This document shows positions 50,830-61,626 of a DNA stretch of 64,000 nucleotides, piece by piece. The stretch is from Petrolisthes cinctipes (Eukaryota; Arthropoda; Malacostraca; Decapoda; Porcellanidae). Where the stretch lies: positions 2,302,501 to 2,366,500 of the forward strand of contig JAWQEG010001234.1 of NCBI GenBank assembly GCA_033782935.1, read 5' to 3'. Every line of letters begins with the position of its first letter. Position 1 is the first letter of the stretch. Below the pieces are notes generated by a model, which saw only the letters and a list, made by a program, of their open reading frames with translations, was not told the origin of the DNA and did no database searches. A program made the translations under genes and the position numbers.

Positions 50830-51668
50830 TGTTGATATTTACACTCCAATCATTGTAATGACACCCACACACCCGCCACCCCATTAATGACTGTTGATAT
50901 TTAAAATCCAAGCATTGTAGTGATACCCACACACCCACCACCCCATGAATGACTGTTGATATTTACAGTCCAAGCACAGAAATGACACCCTCACACCCTC
51001 CACCCCATGAATGACTGTTGATATTTACAATCCATGCACCGTAATGACAGCCACACACCCACCAAACTCTAAATGACTGTTGATATTTACAGTCCAAGCA
51101 CTGTAATGATGCCCACACATCCACCAACCCATGAATGACTGTCCATATTTACAGTCCATGCACTTTAATGACACCCACACATCCACCACCCTATGAATGA
51201 CTGTTGATATTTACAGCCCAAGCACTGTAATGACACCAACACACCCACCACCCCAATAAATGACAGTTGATATTTACAGTCCAAGATCTGTAATTACTCC
51301 AACACACCCACCACACCATGAATGACTGTTGATATTTACAGTCCAAACACTATAATGACACCCACACACCAACCACCACTTGAATGACTCTTGATATTTA
51401 CAGTCCAATCACTGTAATGACACCCACACACCCACCATCCCATGAATGACTGTTGATATTTACAGTCCAAGCACTGTAAGGACAACAACACACCTACCAA
51501 CCCATGAATGACTGTTGATATTTAGAGTCTAAGCACTGTAATGACAGCCACACACCCATTACCCCATGAATGACTGTTGATATTTACAGTCCAAGCACTG
51601 TAAGGACACCCTTACACCCTCCACCCCATGAATGACTGTTGATATTTACTGTCCAATCAATGTAATGG
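50830..51668 (-). repeat. HOR in inverted array, copy 2, interrupted by gypsy
   Basis: Second copy of 49,350-50,128. It breaks at 51,668 where the LTR retrotransposon begins, and the next expected monomers (GCACCCACACACCTACC) resume at 57,532. Confidence 0.75.
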
Positions 51669-52179
51669 TGTTGGTGGGTGGTGTAGCCACCAACTATAAG
51701 TTGTGCTGCTACCTAAAGAAGGCTCCTGTGTAAGGGCCACTGTCAGGGTTTCTCCACTACACTTCTCAGCCTCAGGATCTAGTGTCTATAACTCTCTTTA
51801 AGAAGTGTTAGTGTCTATATCTCTCTTTAAGAAGTGCTCAAGGAAGAGAAAGATGCGGTGAATAGTTCCCAATGATTTAATGTAAAAAAAAAATTAACAC
51901 TATATACAATTCTCTGCGTACCTGACGTTAACAAAGCTAAGAGTATTTGGTTATGGTATTTAATGTATAATACATATGTTGTATACATGAAATTTTGCAA
52001 GAGTATGCAGACAATGATATTACACAAAATGGCAAAGAGAATATGCTGAAAGAAATTGCATAGGCTATCTGCATGAAGGAATGTAATGGTAAATGAATCA
52101 CAATACAGGGCTGGTAGATAATTAGAGAATGGTTACACACTCAATCAAAGAAAATCGACCTATTTTATGGTACACTACA
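51669..52179 (-). repeat. 3' LTR
   Basis: 511 bp, TG...CA bounded (TGTTGG to ACTACA on the + strand). Differs from the other LTR at about seven bases, including TCT/ACT near 51,811, two changes in the A-rich run near 51,885 and TTT/TTA near 51,959. Contains a 28-bp tandem duplication (AGTGTCTATA...TTTAAGAAGTG) at about 51,779-51,837. Near its edge, GTTGGTGG pairs with CCACCAAC as an 8-bp stem. Confidence 0.95.
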
Positions 52180-52195
52180 ATACTCCCCCCCTAGT
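52180..52195 (-). other. Polypurine tract
   Basis: In element orientation, CTAGGGGGGGAGTAT lies immediately upstream of the 3' LTR; seven G in a row. This is the usual site for plus-strand priming. Confidence 0.8.
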
Positions 52196-52286
52196 TTCGA
52201 GGAAGGAGGAACGATACTCTTTTGTGTCGTAGTTTGTTGTTTCCAGCATGTGTTGGAGAAACAGTCACTTGCACTGCTTGCAGCAT

Positions 52287-55200
52287 CTAGTCCGGATTCA
52301 GGATATAAGCAGGCTTGACCCGGTCTACGGCCACAACTTCTTGAGAACCATGTTTGTCGATGGTGAAGTTCTTCCTCGTCCTGCGAACTACTTGGAAGGG
52401 GCCCTTATATGGCTGCTGAAGGGGCCTTTTGACTGCATCGACTCTAACAAAGACGTGTGTGCAGGCTTCCAGGTCCTGTGAACGAAGGTCTTCGAGTTGG
52501 ACGTACGAGGCTGCACTGGCTGGAGGCACTTCATGGTATTTTTCAGGTGTGTTGCAAAGTCCTGAAAGCTGCAAGGCTCGGGGTCTGGTGTGGCAGAGAG
52601 AAGCTCACCTGGGAGTCTGAGCGTAGAGCCATATACAAGCTCAGCAGAGGAGTTGTGCAGATCCGTTTTGAGTGAAGTTCTGATACCAAGGAGGACAAGA
52701 GGTAGTGCTATTGACCAATCTTCTCTCTGGGCTGAAGCTGCCAGGGAAGATTTCAGCTGGCGGTGGAATCGTTCGACCGTTCCGTTGGCCTGTGGGTGAT
52801 AGCTGGCGGTCCTGTATCGGCGGATGCCAAGGAGTATCATGACCTTATTCCACACGCCTGACTCAAACTGACCACCTCGGTCAGAAGTAAGGCTTAGAGG
52901 CACACCAAACCTGGACACCCATGTAGCGATGAAGGCACGTGCAACAGTATCCGTGGTGATGTCGGTGAGAGGTACTGCCTCAGGCCAGCGTGTGAAGCGG
53001 TCCACACAGGTGAGTAAATATCGATAGCCATTGGAGTACGGAAGTGGGCCAACGAGGTCTATGTGGACATGGTCAAATCTCTCGGTGACTGGCGTAAAGG
53101 TGGCTGCAGGAGAGTGTGTATGGCGTGTGACCTTGGAAGCTTGACAGCGTATACATGTGCATGCCCAGTGTCTGACGTCTTTATTTATGCCCTCCCATAT
53201 GAAGCGGGAAGACATCATCTGGTGCGAGGCACGGATTCCAGGGTGTGAGAGGTCATGTAACTTCTTGAAGAGCTGGTGTCGATGTTTCTCTGGTATGTAT
53301 GGACGGAGAGTGTCGGTGGAGGTGTCAGCGTACAGTGTGACCTGGGTGTCTGGAAGTGTAATCTTCTTCATCTGTAGTGCAGGGTTATCCAACAGTCGCT
53401 GAACCTCAGCGTCACCGACTTGATCAGCAGCAATGGTGGCATAGTCGATGGGAGAAGATTTTACAGTACTGATGTTTCGAGAGAGGGCATCAGCTGGGGC
53501 ATTGTCGGCACCTTTGACGTATCGTATATCCGTGGTAAACTGGGCAATGTAGTCCATGTGGCGCATTTGTCGTGGGGTGTAAGATTCCTTATTTCTGAGG
53601 AATGCTGTAGTGAGTGGCTTGTGGTCAGTGTAGATGTGGAAACTGCGTCCCTCGATGAAGTAGCGAAAACGCTTGACAGCTTTGAAGATGGCAAGTAGCT
53701 CCCTGTCATAGGCGCTATATTTCGACTCCGCCGAGGTGAGTTTCTTGGAAAAGAAGGCAATTGGCTTCCAGTATGTACCGACACGCTGTTGTAGGACGGC
53801 ACCAACACCAATGTTTGAGGCGTCTGTAGCAATTGAAGTTTCTGCGTCTGGTGCAGGGAAAGAGAGCATGGCAGCGTCGCTGAGGGCCTGTTTTGTTGAG
53901 AGGAAGGCCGCTTCCGCTTCTTCAGTCCAGACGAGGGTAACAGATTGACCTCTCTTGCAAGGTTTAATCATGGCATACAATGGTCGTAGCAGGAGTGAGC
54001 AGTGTGGAATGAAGCGGTTATAGTAATTAACCATCCCAAGGAATTCCTTGAGCTGGCGTTGGGTAGATGGCCTGGGAAACTGCTGGATGGACTCGCACTT
54101 TGAGGGAAGTGGAGCAATGCCTGCTGGAGAGACTGTGTGACCTAGGAACTCAAGGGATGTCACACCGAGTTCGGACTTGTCTGTGTTGATTTGGATGCCA
54201 TAATCTTGCAGTCTCTGGAGGACTTGGCGGAGGTGTTGTTTGTGGCTGGCTTCATCAGGACTAGCAATGAGAAGGTCATCTATGTAGGCAAAACAGTAGG
54301 GTAGACCTCGAAGGACCTCATCTATGAAGCGTTGAAACGTTTGTGCCGCGTTCTGCAATCCAAAGGGCATCCGGACGTATTCAAACATGCCAAAAGGTGT
54401 GATAATGGCCGTCTTCGGGATGTCAGTGGGATGGACTGGAATCTGATGAAATGCTTTGACGAGGTCGATCCGAGAGAAGATAGTGGAACCCGAGAGTTGG
54501 GAAGTGAACTCTTGAATGTTGGGCACAGGATATCTATCTTCCACGGTGCGTGAATTGAGGGCACGGTAGTCACCACAAGGTCGTATGTCTCCGGTCTTCT
54601 TAGGAACAATGTGAAGAGCCGACGACCAGTTGCTGCTGCTGGGCCGTATAATGCCTTTACTTATCAGAGATTCGAACTCGGCTTTGGCTTTCTTATAACG
54701 CTCAGGGGCTAAGCGTCGGGCCTTGGCATGCACTGGGGGTCCGGTAGTCTCTATATGATGAGTCACGTGATGCTTGGCAGGTATGCTGGATGAGTAGGGT
54801 TGTGTCAGCATAGGGAATGACTTGAGGAGGTCAGCAAACTTGTGGTCATGGTTGATAGCAGACAGGTGTGTGCTGTCACCAGGTGCTGGCTGTGCATTTG
54901 TAAAGATATCTGTGAGTGGGTCGACCAATTTTTGTCCTCTTACGTCTACCATCAGGTTGAAGTGACGGAGAAAATCAGCACCAAGGATGGCTTGTGACAC
55001 TGCTCCTACGTAGAATGTCCATTGAAAAGAGCGGCGAAGGTTCAGATCCAGATGCACTGTTTGCCGCGAGTATACAGGTATCTTGGTACCATTAGCAGCA
55101 TAGAGATGCAGAGAAGGAGGTAGCGACCGCTGGCTGGCTGTAGCAGGGAGGACACTTACGTCGGCACCGGTGTCTACCAGGAACTTGGTATGGGACCGGC

Positions 55201-55297
55201 GATCAAAGATGTGGAGCAGCGTAGACTGAGTATGGCAAACATTATGCTGCGTTAATGTTCGCCGTTGTTGTTTGACGCCATGTAGCTGCAAGGCTTT
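52287..55297 (-). pseudogene. pol: Gypsy pol: PR-RT-RNase H-integrase, one frameshift near the end
   Basis: Open from the stop at 55,298-55,300 to 52,388 (about 969 codons, numbered here from the TTG at 55,291). Seen: protease D40-T-G-A and ILGADFL (102-108); RT with motif [14 protein letters not shown] (D276), [14 protein letters not shown] and YIDD at 336-339; RNase H with D490, E531, D556 and D601; integrase zinc finger H679, H683, C713, C716; catalytic D745, D804, E840 with the classic 35-residue D-E spacing. Near residue 935-940 (about 52,480) the true sequence moves to the -1 frame, which holds the integrase C-terminal GPY/F-like part (CTHVFVR to RVKPAYI) and ends at 52,287. A 1-nt loss explains it. 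Without that segment integrase is truncated. The frame is -1 relative to gag with a 46-nt overlap, so a Gag-Pol fusion by -1 frameshifting is likely; I see no canonical slippery heptamer. Confidence 0.93.
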
Positions 55298-56040
55298 TCA
55301 CACTTGAGAGCTTTATCCCTAAACCTGCGATGGTAGTAGCAGAAGTTTGAAGTGCTCCTTGAACGTGACCGCTGGTGTTGGCGGTTTGGCGTCGAGGGTC
55401 GGGAACTTGGGTGGTTGTTGATTTGTTTCTTCAGGTTGCTGACTTCCATTGTAAGCTGGGAAATTAGATTGGCGAGCTGGGCAATTTGGGAATTTTCTTG
55501 TGTCGTGATGGAGGAGATTGGTGATGCTGGTACAGGTGAAAGAGTTGCCATGTAGTCATCTGCAAGATTGGCAAGCTCATCTGGCGGCAGCTTGCCTTTC
55601 ACACTGATGAGAGCACGTTGAATGTCAGGTGGCAGGCGTTGATAGAACAGTTGTTTGAAAAGATCTTTATCAAAGGCCTGGTACTTGTCACCAAGCAGTG
55701 TTTTCATACGACGTAGTAAGTCTGTAGGTTTCTCTCCACCAAGTTCTTCTCTTGATAGCAACTCTCGGCGATTTAAAATTGCTGCCTTAAGATCTTCATA
55801 GGGCGTAGCAGAGGTTGAGGCTGAAGTAATGACATCAGATACTTGAGTGAGAACTTCAGGTGGTAGCAGACTTGCAGCATGTGAGAATTTAGTGAGGCTT
55901 CTCGTGATATTAGAAGCAGCAAAACCACACTCCAGTATTGAGAACCAAATGTTGGGGTCTTGGTTGCAGAAAGCAGGGGCTCTCATAGCTACTGCAGTGG
56001 CAGTGTGGTTGCCTGAGTTTGAGAGATCCTCAGTAGACAT
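55252..56040 (-). CDS. gag: Gypsy Gag with CHCC zinc knuckle
   Basis: 262-residue protein starting at ATG (56,038-56,040) and ending TAA at 55,252. It would form the virus-like particle and package element RNA. Residues about 18-165 look like the retrotransposon capsid region ([18 protein letters not shown] at 24-41, [13 protein letters not shown] at 132-144, [11 protein letters not shown] near 159-169). Residues 175-210 are a short predicted coiled-coil-like stretch ([20 protein letters not shown]). A basic, Ser/Arg-rich stretch (213-232) precedes the knuckle C234-x2-H237-x9-C247-x3-C251, the pattern described for CsRn1-type Gag rather than the common CCHC. Intact by eye. The ATG choice gives a normal family length; no upstream alternative was preferred. 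Confidence 0.92.
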   Translation of the reverse strand: MSTEDLSNSGNHTATAVAMRAPAFCNQDPNIWFSILECGFAASNITRSLTKFSHAASLLPPEVLTQVSDVITSASTSATPYEDLKAAILNRRELLSREELGGEKPTDLLRRMKTLLGDKYQAFDKDLFKQLFYQRLPPDIQRALISVKGKLPPDELANLADDYMATLSPVPASPISSITTQENSQIAQLANLISQLTMEVSNLKKQINNHPSSRPSTPNRQHQRSRSRSTSNFCYYHRRFRDKALKCEKPCSYMASNNNGEH

Positions 56041-56198
56041 ACTGGTCAGTGAACTCAGGGTGTAAATGCTGACGAGGGTTACCTGATATCACGGCAGCTG
56101 CGTTAGTCAGGTTATATCAGTATGCTGCTGAATACACTGGCACTGTAATTCACACACAAGGCACTAATAATAAAGGACAATACACGTCCATAGTGAAA

Positions 56199-56325
56199 CA
56201 CTGTAATCCAGGGTGAGGCACTGTAATCCAAGGTGAAGCACTGTAATCCAAGGCGAAGCACTGTAATCCAAGGTGAAGCACTGTAATCCAAGGTGAAGCA
56301 CTGTAATCCAGGGTGAAGCACTGTT
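56199..56325 (-). repeat. 20-bp minisatellite in gypsy leader
   Basis: Six full units of CACTGTAATCCAAGGTGAAG starting at 56,199, 56,219, 56,239, 56,259, 56,279 and 56,299, then a partial unit. Units differ at one or two bases. The junction AAGCACTGTAAT is a 12-mer also found in most satellite monomers of the flanking array on the same strand. Confidence 0.92.
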
Positions 56326-56504
56326 GCTGGTAGCTAGACTGCCGCGAGTACCAGTGGTGTATAGGTGTTGGATGGCAGGCAGCAATGGTTGGAGGCTTAC
56401 AGATGGCTGCTGTGGACTGGTGATGCCTCAGGGTTCGCAGCGATAATGTAGATAGGATGGACAGTGGCACTGTGGCGGGAGCAACAGCTGCACAGGAGAG
56501 GTAG

Positions 56505-57017
56505 CAACTCAAGTCACCTCTTGATGGTGACTGCAGGGCAAAGGCGTTCTTGTAGGCTATTGGAGGGTAGCGGCAGCACTCCAGGTCACTACTTGATAGT
56601 GACTGCAGGGCAAAGGCGTTCTTGTAGACTGCAGCTTGATCCACTCTTGTTGGTGATCGCGGCAGCTGCAGTCTCCGGGGGTCACCACTTGTTGGTGATT
56701 GCTGCAGCTGCTCTCTCCGGGGGTCACCACTTGTTGGTGACAGCTGCACTCTCCTAGGGTCACCACTTGTTGGTGACGGCTGCAATCTCCGGGGTCACCA
56801 GTTGTTGGTGACGGCTGCAATCTCCGGGGGTCACCACTTGTTGGTGACGGCTGCAATCTCCTGGGGTCACCACTTGTTGGTGACGGCTGCAATCTCCGGG
56901 GGTCACCACTTGTTGGTGACAGCTGCACTCTCCGGGGGTCACCACTTGTTGGTGACAGCTGCACTCTCCGGGGGTCACCACTTGTTGGTGACGGCTGCAC
57001 TCTCCGGGGTCACCACT
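56505..57017 (-). repeat. 36-bp minisatellite made of LTR-tail/PBS copies
   Basis: Units start at 56,681, 56,723, 56,759, 56,795, 56,830, 56,866, 56,902, 56,938 and 56,974, with the genuine PBS copy at 57,009. Degenerate units near 56,510, 56,585 and 56,641 include a 72-bp step. Each unit on the + strand contains GTCACCACTTGTTGGTGAC, a 7-bp perfect hairpin with a 5-nt loop. The complement of that motif joins an LTR-like CACCAACA to PBS-like TGGTGACCCC. Thirty-six bp is a whole number of codons, so it yields long open frames with a 12-residue SPTSGDPRRxQx repeat. Confidence 0.9.
57001..57015 (-). other. Primer-binding site, tRNA-Trp type
   Basis: In element orientation, the sequence two bases after the LTR reads TGGTGACCCCGGAGA. 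TGGTGACCCCG is complementary to the usual 3' end of animal tRNA-Trp including CCA. The assignment to tRNA-Trp is from knowledge of related elements and was not checked against a tRNA set. Confidence 0.75.
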
Positions 57018-57528
57018 TGTTGGTGGGTGGTGTAGCCACCAACTATAAGTTGTGCTGCTACCTAAAGAAGGCTCCTGTGTAAGGGCCACTGTCAGGGTTT
57101 CTCCACTACACTTCTCAGCCTCAGGAGCTAGTGTCTATAACTCTCTTTAAGAAGTGTTAGTGTCTATAACTCTCTTTAAGAAGTGCTCAAGGAAGAGAGA
57201 GATGCGGTGAATAGTTCCCAATGATTTAATGTCAAAAAGAAATTAACACTATATACAATTCTCTGCGTACCTGACGTTAACAAAGCTAAGAGTATTTGGT
57301 TATGGTATTAAATGTATAATACATATGTTGTATACATGAAATTTTGCAAGAGTATGCAGACAATGATATTACACAAAATGGCAAAGAGAATATGCTGAAA
57401 GAAAGTGCATAGGCTATCTGCATGAAGGAATGTAATGGTAAATGAATCACAATACAGGGCTGGTAGATAATTAGAGAATGGTTACACACTCAATCAAAGA
57501 AAATCGACCTATTTTATGGTACACTACA
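57018..57528 (-). repeat. 5' LTR
   Basis: 511 bp, matching 51,669-52,179. In element orientation it would carry the promoter. A TATATA-like stretch lies at + 57,250-57,255, but no TATA box, initiator or poly(A) signal is certain. It ends in element orientation with CACCCACCAACA, directly followed by the PBS. Confidence 0.95.
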
Positions 57529-59080
57529 ATGCCACCCATACACCTACCACCCCATGAAAGACTTTTGATATTTACAGTCCAAGCACTGTAATGACACCCA
57601 CACACCCACCAACTTATGAATGACTGTTGATATTTACAGTCCAAGCACTGTAATGACACCCACAAACCCACCACCCCATGAATGACTGTTGATATTTACA
57701 GTTCAAGCACTGCAATGACACCCACATACCCACCACCATATGAATGACTGTTGATATTTACACTCCAAACACTGTAATAACACCCACCACTCCATGAATG
57801 ACTGTAAATTTACAGTCCAAGCACTGTAATGACACCCACAGATCCACCACCCCATTAATGACTGTTGATATTTACAGGTCAAGCACTGTAATGACACCCA
57901 CACACACACCCAATTTTCCCATGAATGACAGTTATAATTAAAGTCCAAGCACTGTAATGACACCCACACCCCCATCACCCCATGAATGACTGTTGATATT
58001 TACAGTCCAAGCATTGTAATGACACCCACACACCCACCACCCCATGAATGACTGTTGATATTTACAGTCCAAGAACTGTAATGACACCCACATACCCACC
58101 ATCCAATGAATGACAGTTGATATTTACAGCCCAAGCACTGTAATGACACCCACACACCCAACACCCCATGAATGACTGATGATATTATAGTTAAAGCAAT
58201 GCAATGATACCCACACACCCACCACCCCATAAAATACTATTGATATTTACAGTCCATGCACTGTAATGAAACCCACACACCCACCACCCCATGAATGACT
58301 GTTGATATTTAGTCCAAGCACTGTAATAACACCCACACTCACACCACCTCATAAATGACTGTTGATATTTACAGTCCAAACACTGTAATGACACCCACAC
58401 ACCCGCCACCCCATGAATGACTGTTGATATTTACAATCCAAGCAATGTAATGATACCCACACACCCACCACCCCATGAATGACTGTTGATATTTACAGTC
58501 CAAGCACTGAATTAAAACCGACAAACCCTCCACCCCATGAATGACTGTTGATATTTACAGTCCATGCACCATAATGACACCCACACACCCACCAAACTAT
58601 AAATGACTGCTGATATTTACAGTCCAAGCACTGTAATGATGCCCAGTCATCCACCAACCCATTAATGACTGTCAATATATACAGTCCATGCACTGTAATG
58701 ACACCCACACCCCGACCACCCCATTAATGACTGTTGATATTTACAGCCAAGCAATGTAATGATTCCCACACACCCACCACCACATGGTTGACAGTTGATA
58801 TTTACAGTCCAAGCACTGTAATTATACCAACACACCCACCACCCCATGAATGACTGTTGATATTTACTGTCGAATCAATGTAATGGCACCCACACACCTA
58901 CCACCCCATGAAAGACTTTTCATATTTACAGTCCAAGCACTGTAATGATAACCACACACATACCCCTTATGAATGACTGTTGACATTTTCAGTCCAAGCA
59001 CTGTAATGACACCCACAGGCCCGCCACCCCATTAATAACTGTTGATATTTACAGGTCAAGCACTATAATGACACACACAC

Positions 59081-61626
59081 ATCTACCTCCCCTTGAATGA
59101 CTGTTGATATTTACAGTCCAATCACTGTAATGACACCCACACACCTACCACCCCAAGAATGACTGTTGATATATTCACAATCCAAGCATTGTAATGATAC
59201 CCACACACTCACCACCCCATGAATGACTGTTGATATTTACAGTCCAAGCACTGAAATGAAACCCTCACACCCTCCACCCCATGAATGACTGTTGATATTT
59301 ACACTCCATGCACCATAATGACACCCACACACCCACCAAACTATAAATGACTGTTGATATTTACAGTCCAAGCACTGTAATGATGCTAACACATCCATCA
59401 ACCCATGATTGACTGTCCATATTTACAGTCCATGCACTGGAATGACACCCACACACCCACCACCCCATGAATGACTGTTGATAGTTACAGTGCAAGCAAT
59501 GTAATGATGCCCACACACCCACCACCCCATGAATGACAGTTGATATTTACAGTCCAAGCACTGTAATTACACCAACTCACCCACCACCCCATGAATGACT
59601 GTTGATATTTACTGTCCAATCAATGTAATGGCACCCACACACCTACCAACCCATGAAATACTTTTGATATTTACAGTCCAAGCACTGTAATAATACCCAC
59701 ACACATACCCCTTATGAATGACTGTTGACATATACAGTCCAAGCACTGTAATGACACCTACAGACCCACCACCCAATTAATGACTGTTTATATTAACAGG
59801 TCAAGCACTGTAATGACACACACACACCTACCATCCCTTTAATGACTGATGATATTTACAGTCCAATCACTGTAATGACACCCACATACCCACCACCCCA
59901 TGAATGACTGTTGATATTTACAGTCCAAGCAATTTAATGATATCCACACAAATACCACCCGATAAATAACTGTTGATATTTACAGTCCAAGCACTGTAAT
60001 GACACCAACACACCTACCAACCCATGAATGACTGTTGATATTTACAGTCCAAGCACTGTAATGACAGCCACACACCCATTACTTCATGAATGACTTTTGA
60101 TATTTACAGTCCAAGCACTATAAGGACACCCACACACCCGTCACCCCAGGAATGACTGTTGATATTTACAATCCAAGCATTGTAATGATAACCACACACC
60201 CACCACCCCATAAATGACCGTTGATATTTACAGTCCAAGCACTGAAATGAAACCCTCACACCCTCCACCCCTTGAATGACTGTTGATATATACAGTCCAT
60301 GCACCATAATGACACCCACACACCCACCAAACTATAAATGACTGTCGATATTTACAGTCCAACCACTGTAATGATGCTAACACATCCACCAACCCATATA
60401 TGACTGTCCATATTTACAGTCCATGCACTGTAATGACACCCACACACCCACCACCCCATTAATGACTGTTGAAATTTATAGCCCAAGCAATGTAATGATA
60501 CCCACACACCTACCACCCCATGAAAGACTTTTGATATTTACAGTCCAAGTACTGTAATGATACCCACACACATACCCCTTATGAATGACTGTTGACATTT
60601 ACAGTCCAAGCACTGTAATGACACCCACAGACCCACCACCCCATTAATGACTGTTGATATTTACAGGTCAAGCACGGTAATGACACAGACACACCTACCA
60701 CCCCTTGAATGACTGTTGATATTTACATTTTAAACACTGTAATGACACCCACATACCTACCACCCCATAAATGACTGTTGATATTTACAGTCCAAGCACT
60801 TTAATGATACCCACACAAACGCCACAACATAAAAAACTGTTGATATTTACAGTCCAAGTACTGTAATGACACCCACACACCCACCACCCTATAAATGACT
60901 TTTGATATTTACAGTCCAAGCACTATAATAACACCTACACACCCACCACCTCATGAATGACTGCAGATATTTACACTCCAATCAATATAATGACACCCAC
61001 ACACCCTTAACCCCATGAATGACTGTTGATATTTACAATCCAAGCATTGTAATGATACCCACACACCCACCACCCCATGAATGACTGTTGATATATACAA
61101 TCCAAACACTGAAATGACACCCTCGCACCCTCCACCCCATGAATGACTGTTGATATTTACAGTCCAAGTACTGTAAAGACATCCACATACTCACCAACCC
61201 ATGAATGATTGTTGATATTTAAAGTTCAAGCACTGTCATGACACCCAAACACCCACCACCCCAATGAATGACAGTTGATATTTAAATTCCAAGCACTGTA
61301 ATTACTCCAACACACCCACCACCCCATGAATGACTGTTGATATTTACAGTCCAAACCCTGTAATGACACCCACACACCAACCACCCCTGGAATGACTCTT
61401 GATATTTACAATCCAATCACTGTAATGACACCCACACTCCTACCATTCCATGAATTACTGTTGATATTTTCATTCCAAGCACTGTAATGACACCAACACA
61501 ACCACCCACCCCTTATGAATGACTGTTGACATTTACAGTCCAAGCACTGTAATGACACAAACACACATACCACCCTTTGAATGACTGTTGATATTTACAT
61601 TTTAAGCACTGTAATGACACACACAC
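59081..61626 (-). repeat. HOR-E copy 1, 2,546 bp
   Basis: ATCTACCTCCCCTT is at 59,081 and 61,627, and the monomer with the unusual ATATTCACAATCC core is at 59,161 and 61,707 (both offset 2,546). TGTCCAATCAATG is at 59,613 and 62,035 (offset 2,422, two monomers fewer). Confidence 0.8.

Larger units (their letters stand above)
48161..51668 (-). repeat. 62-bp satellite array, reversed polarity
   Basis: Same 62-bp monomer as 1-45,085 but reverse-complemented: GACTGTTGATATTTACAGTC core and ACCCACACACCCACCACCCC tract on top, about 57 monomers. Monomer variants match the 18-45-kb type, for example CCAATCAATGTAATGGCACC, the complement of GGTGCCATTACATTGATTGG. They do not match the 1-17-kb type. A landmark monomer lies near 50,437. 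No gene. Confidence 0.95.
56041..57017 (-). other. Gypsy 5' leader, 977 bp, repeat-rich
   Basis: Lies between the 5' LTR and gag. It is filled by two minisatellites (36-bp units 56,505-57,017 and 20-bp units 56,199-56,325) and about 180 bp of other sequence. A 211-codon open frame crosses it (56,150-56,785) but is built mostly from repeat translation and has no recognisable domain; I do not call it a gene. Confidence 0.8.
51669..57528 (-). mobile_element. Ty3/gypsy LTR retrotransposon, CsRn1-like
   Basis: Complete 5,860-bp element on the minus strand. From its 5' end: LTR 57,018-57,528, tRNA-Trp-type PBS, long repetitive leader, gag, pol in a -1 frame, polypurine tract, LTR 51,669-52,179. 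Domain order PR-RT-RNaseH-IN is that of Ty3/gypsy. The Gag knuckle C-x2-H-x9-C-x3-C and the tRNA-Trp PBS are hallmarks reported for the CsRn1 clade. No envelope-like ORF. LTRs differ at about seven of 511 sites with no length change, so the insertion is fairly young. Flanks are consistent with a 4-bp target duplication with one mismatch (ATGG before, ATGC after). Confidence 0.95.

Noticed and set aside
51669..52179. Solo LTR
   Set aside because: A matching LTR, PBS, PPT, gag and pol are all present in the correct order, so this is the 3' LTR of a full element.
52248..55555. Plus-strand open frames opposite gag and pol (for example 53,420-53,698)
   Set aside because: Shadows of the minus-strand gag and pol, without recognisable domains.
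56150..57000. Leader open frames of 211 and 147 codons with SPTSGDPRR repeats
   Set aside because: The 36-bp unit is a multiple of three, so long open frames are expected in several frames. There is no conserved domain, and they lie upstream of a well-defined gag.
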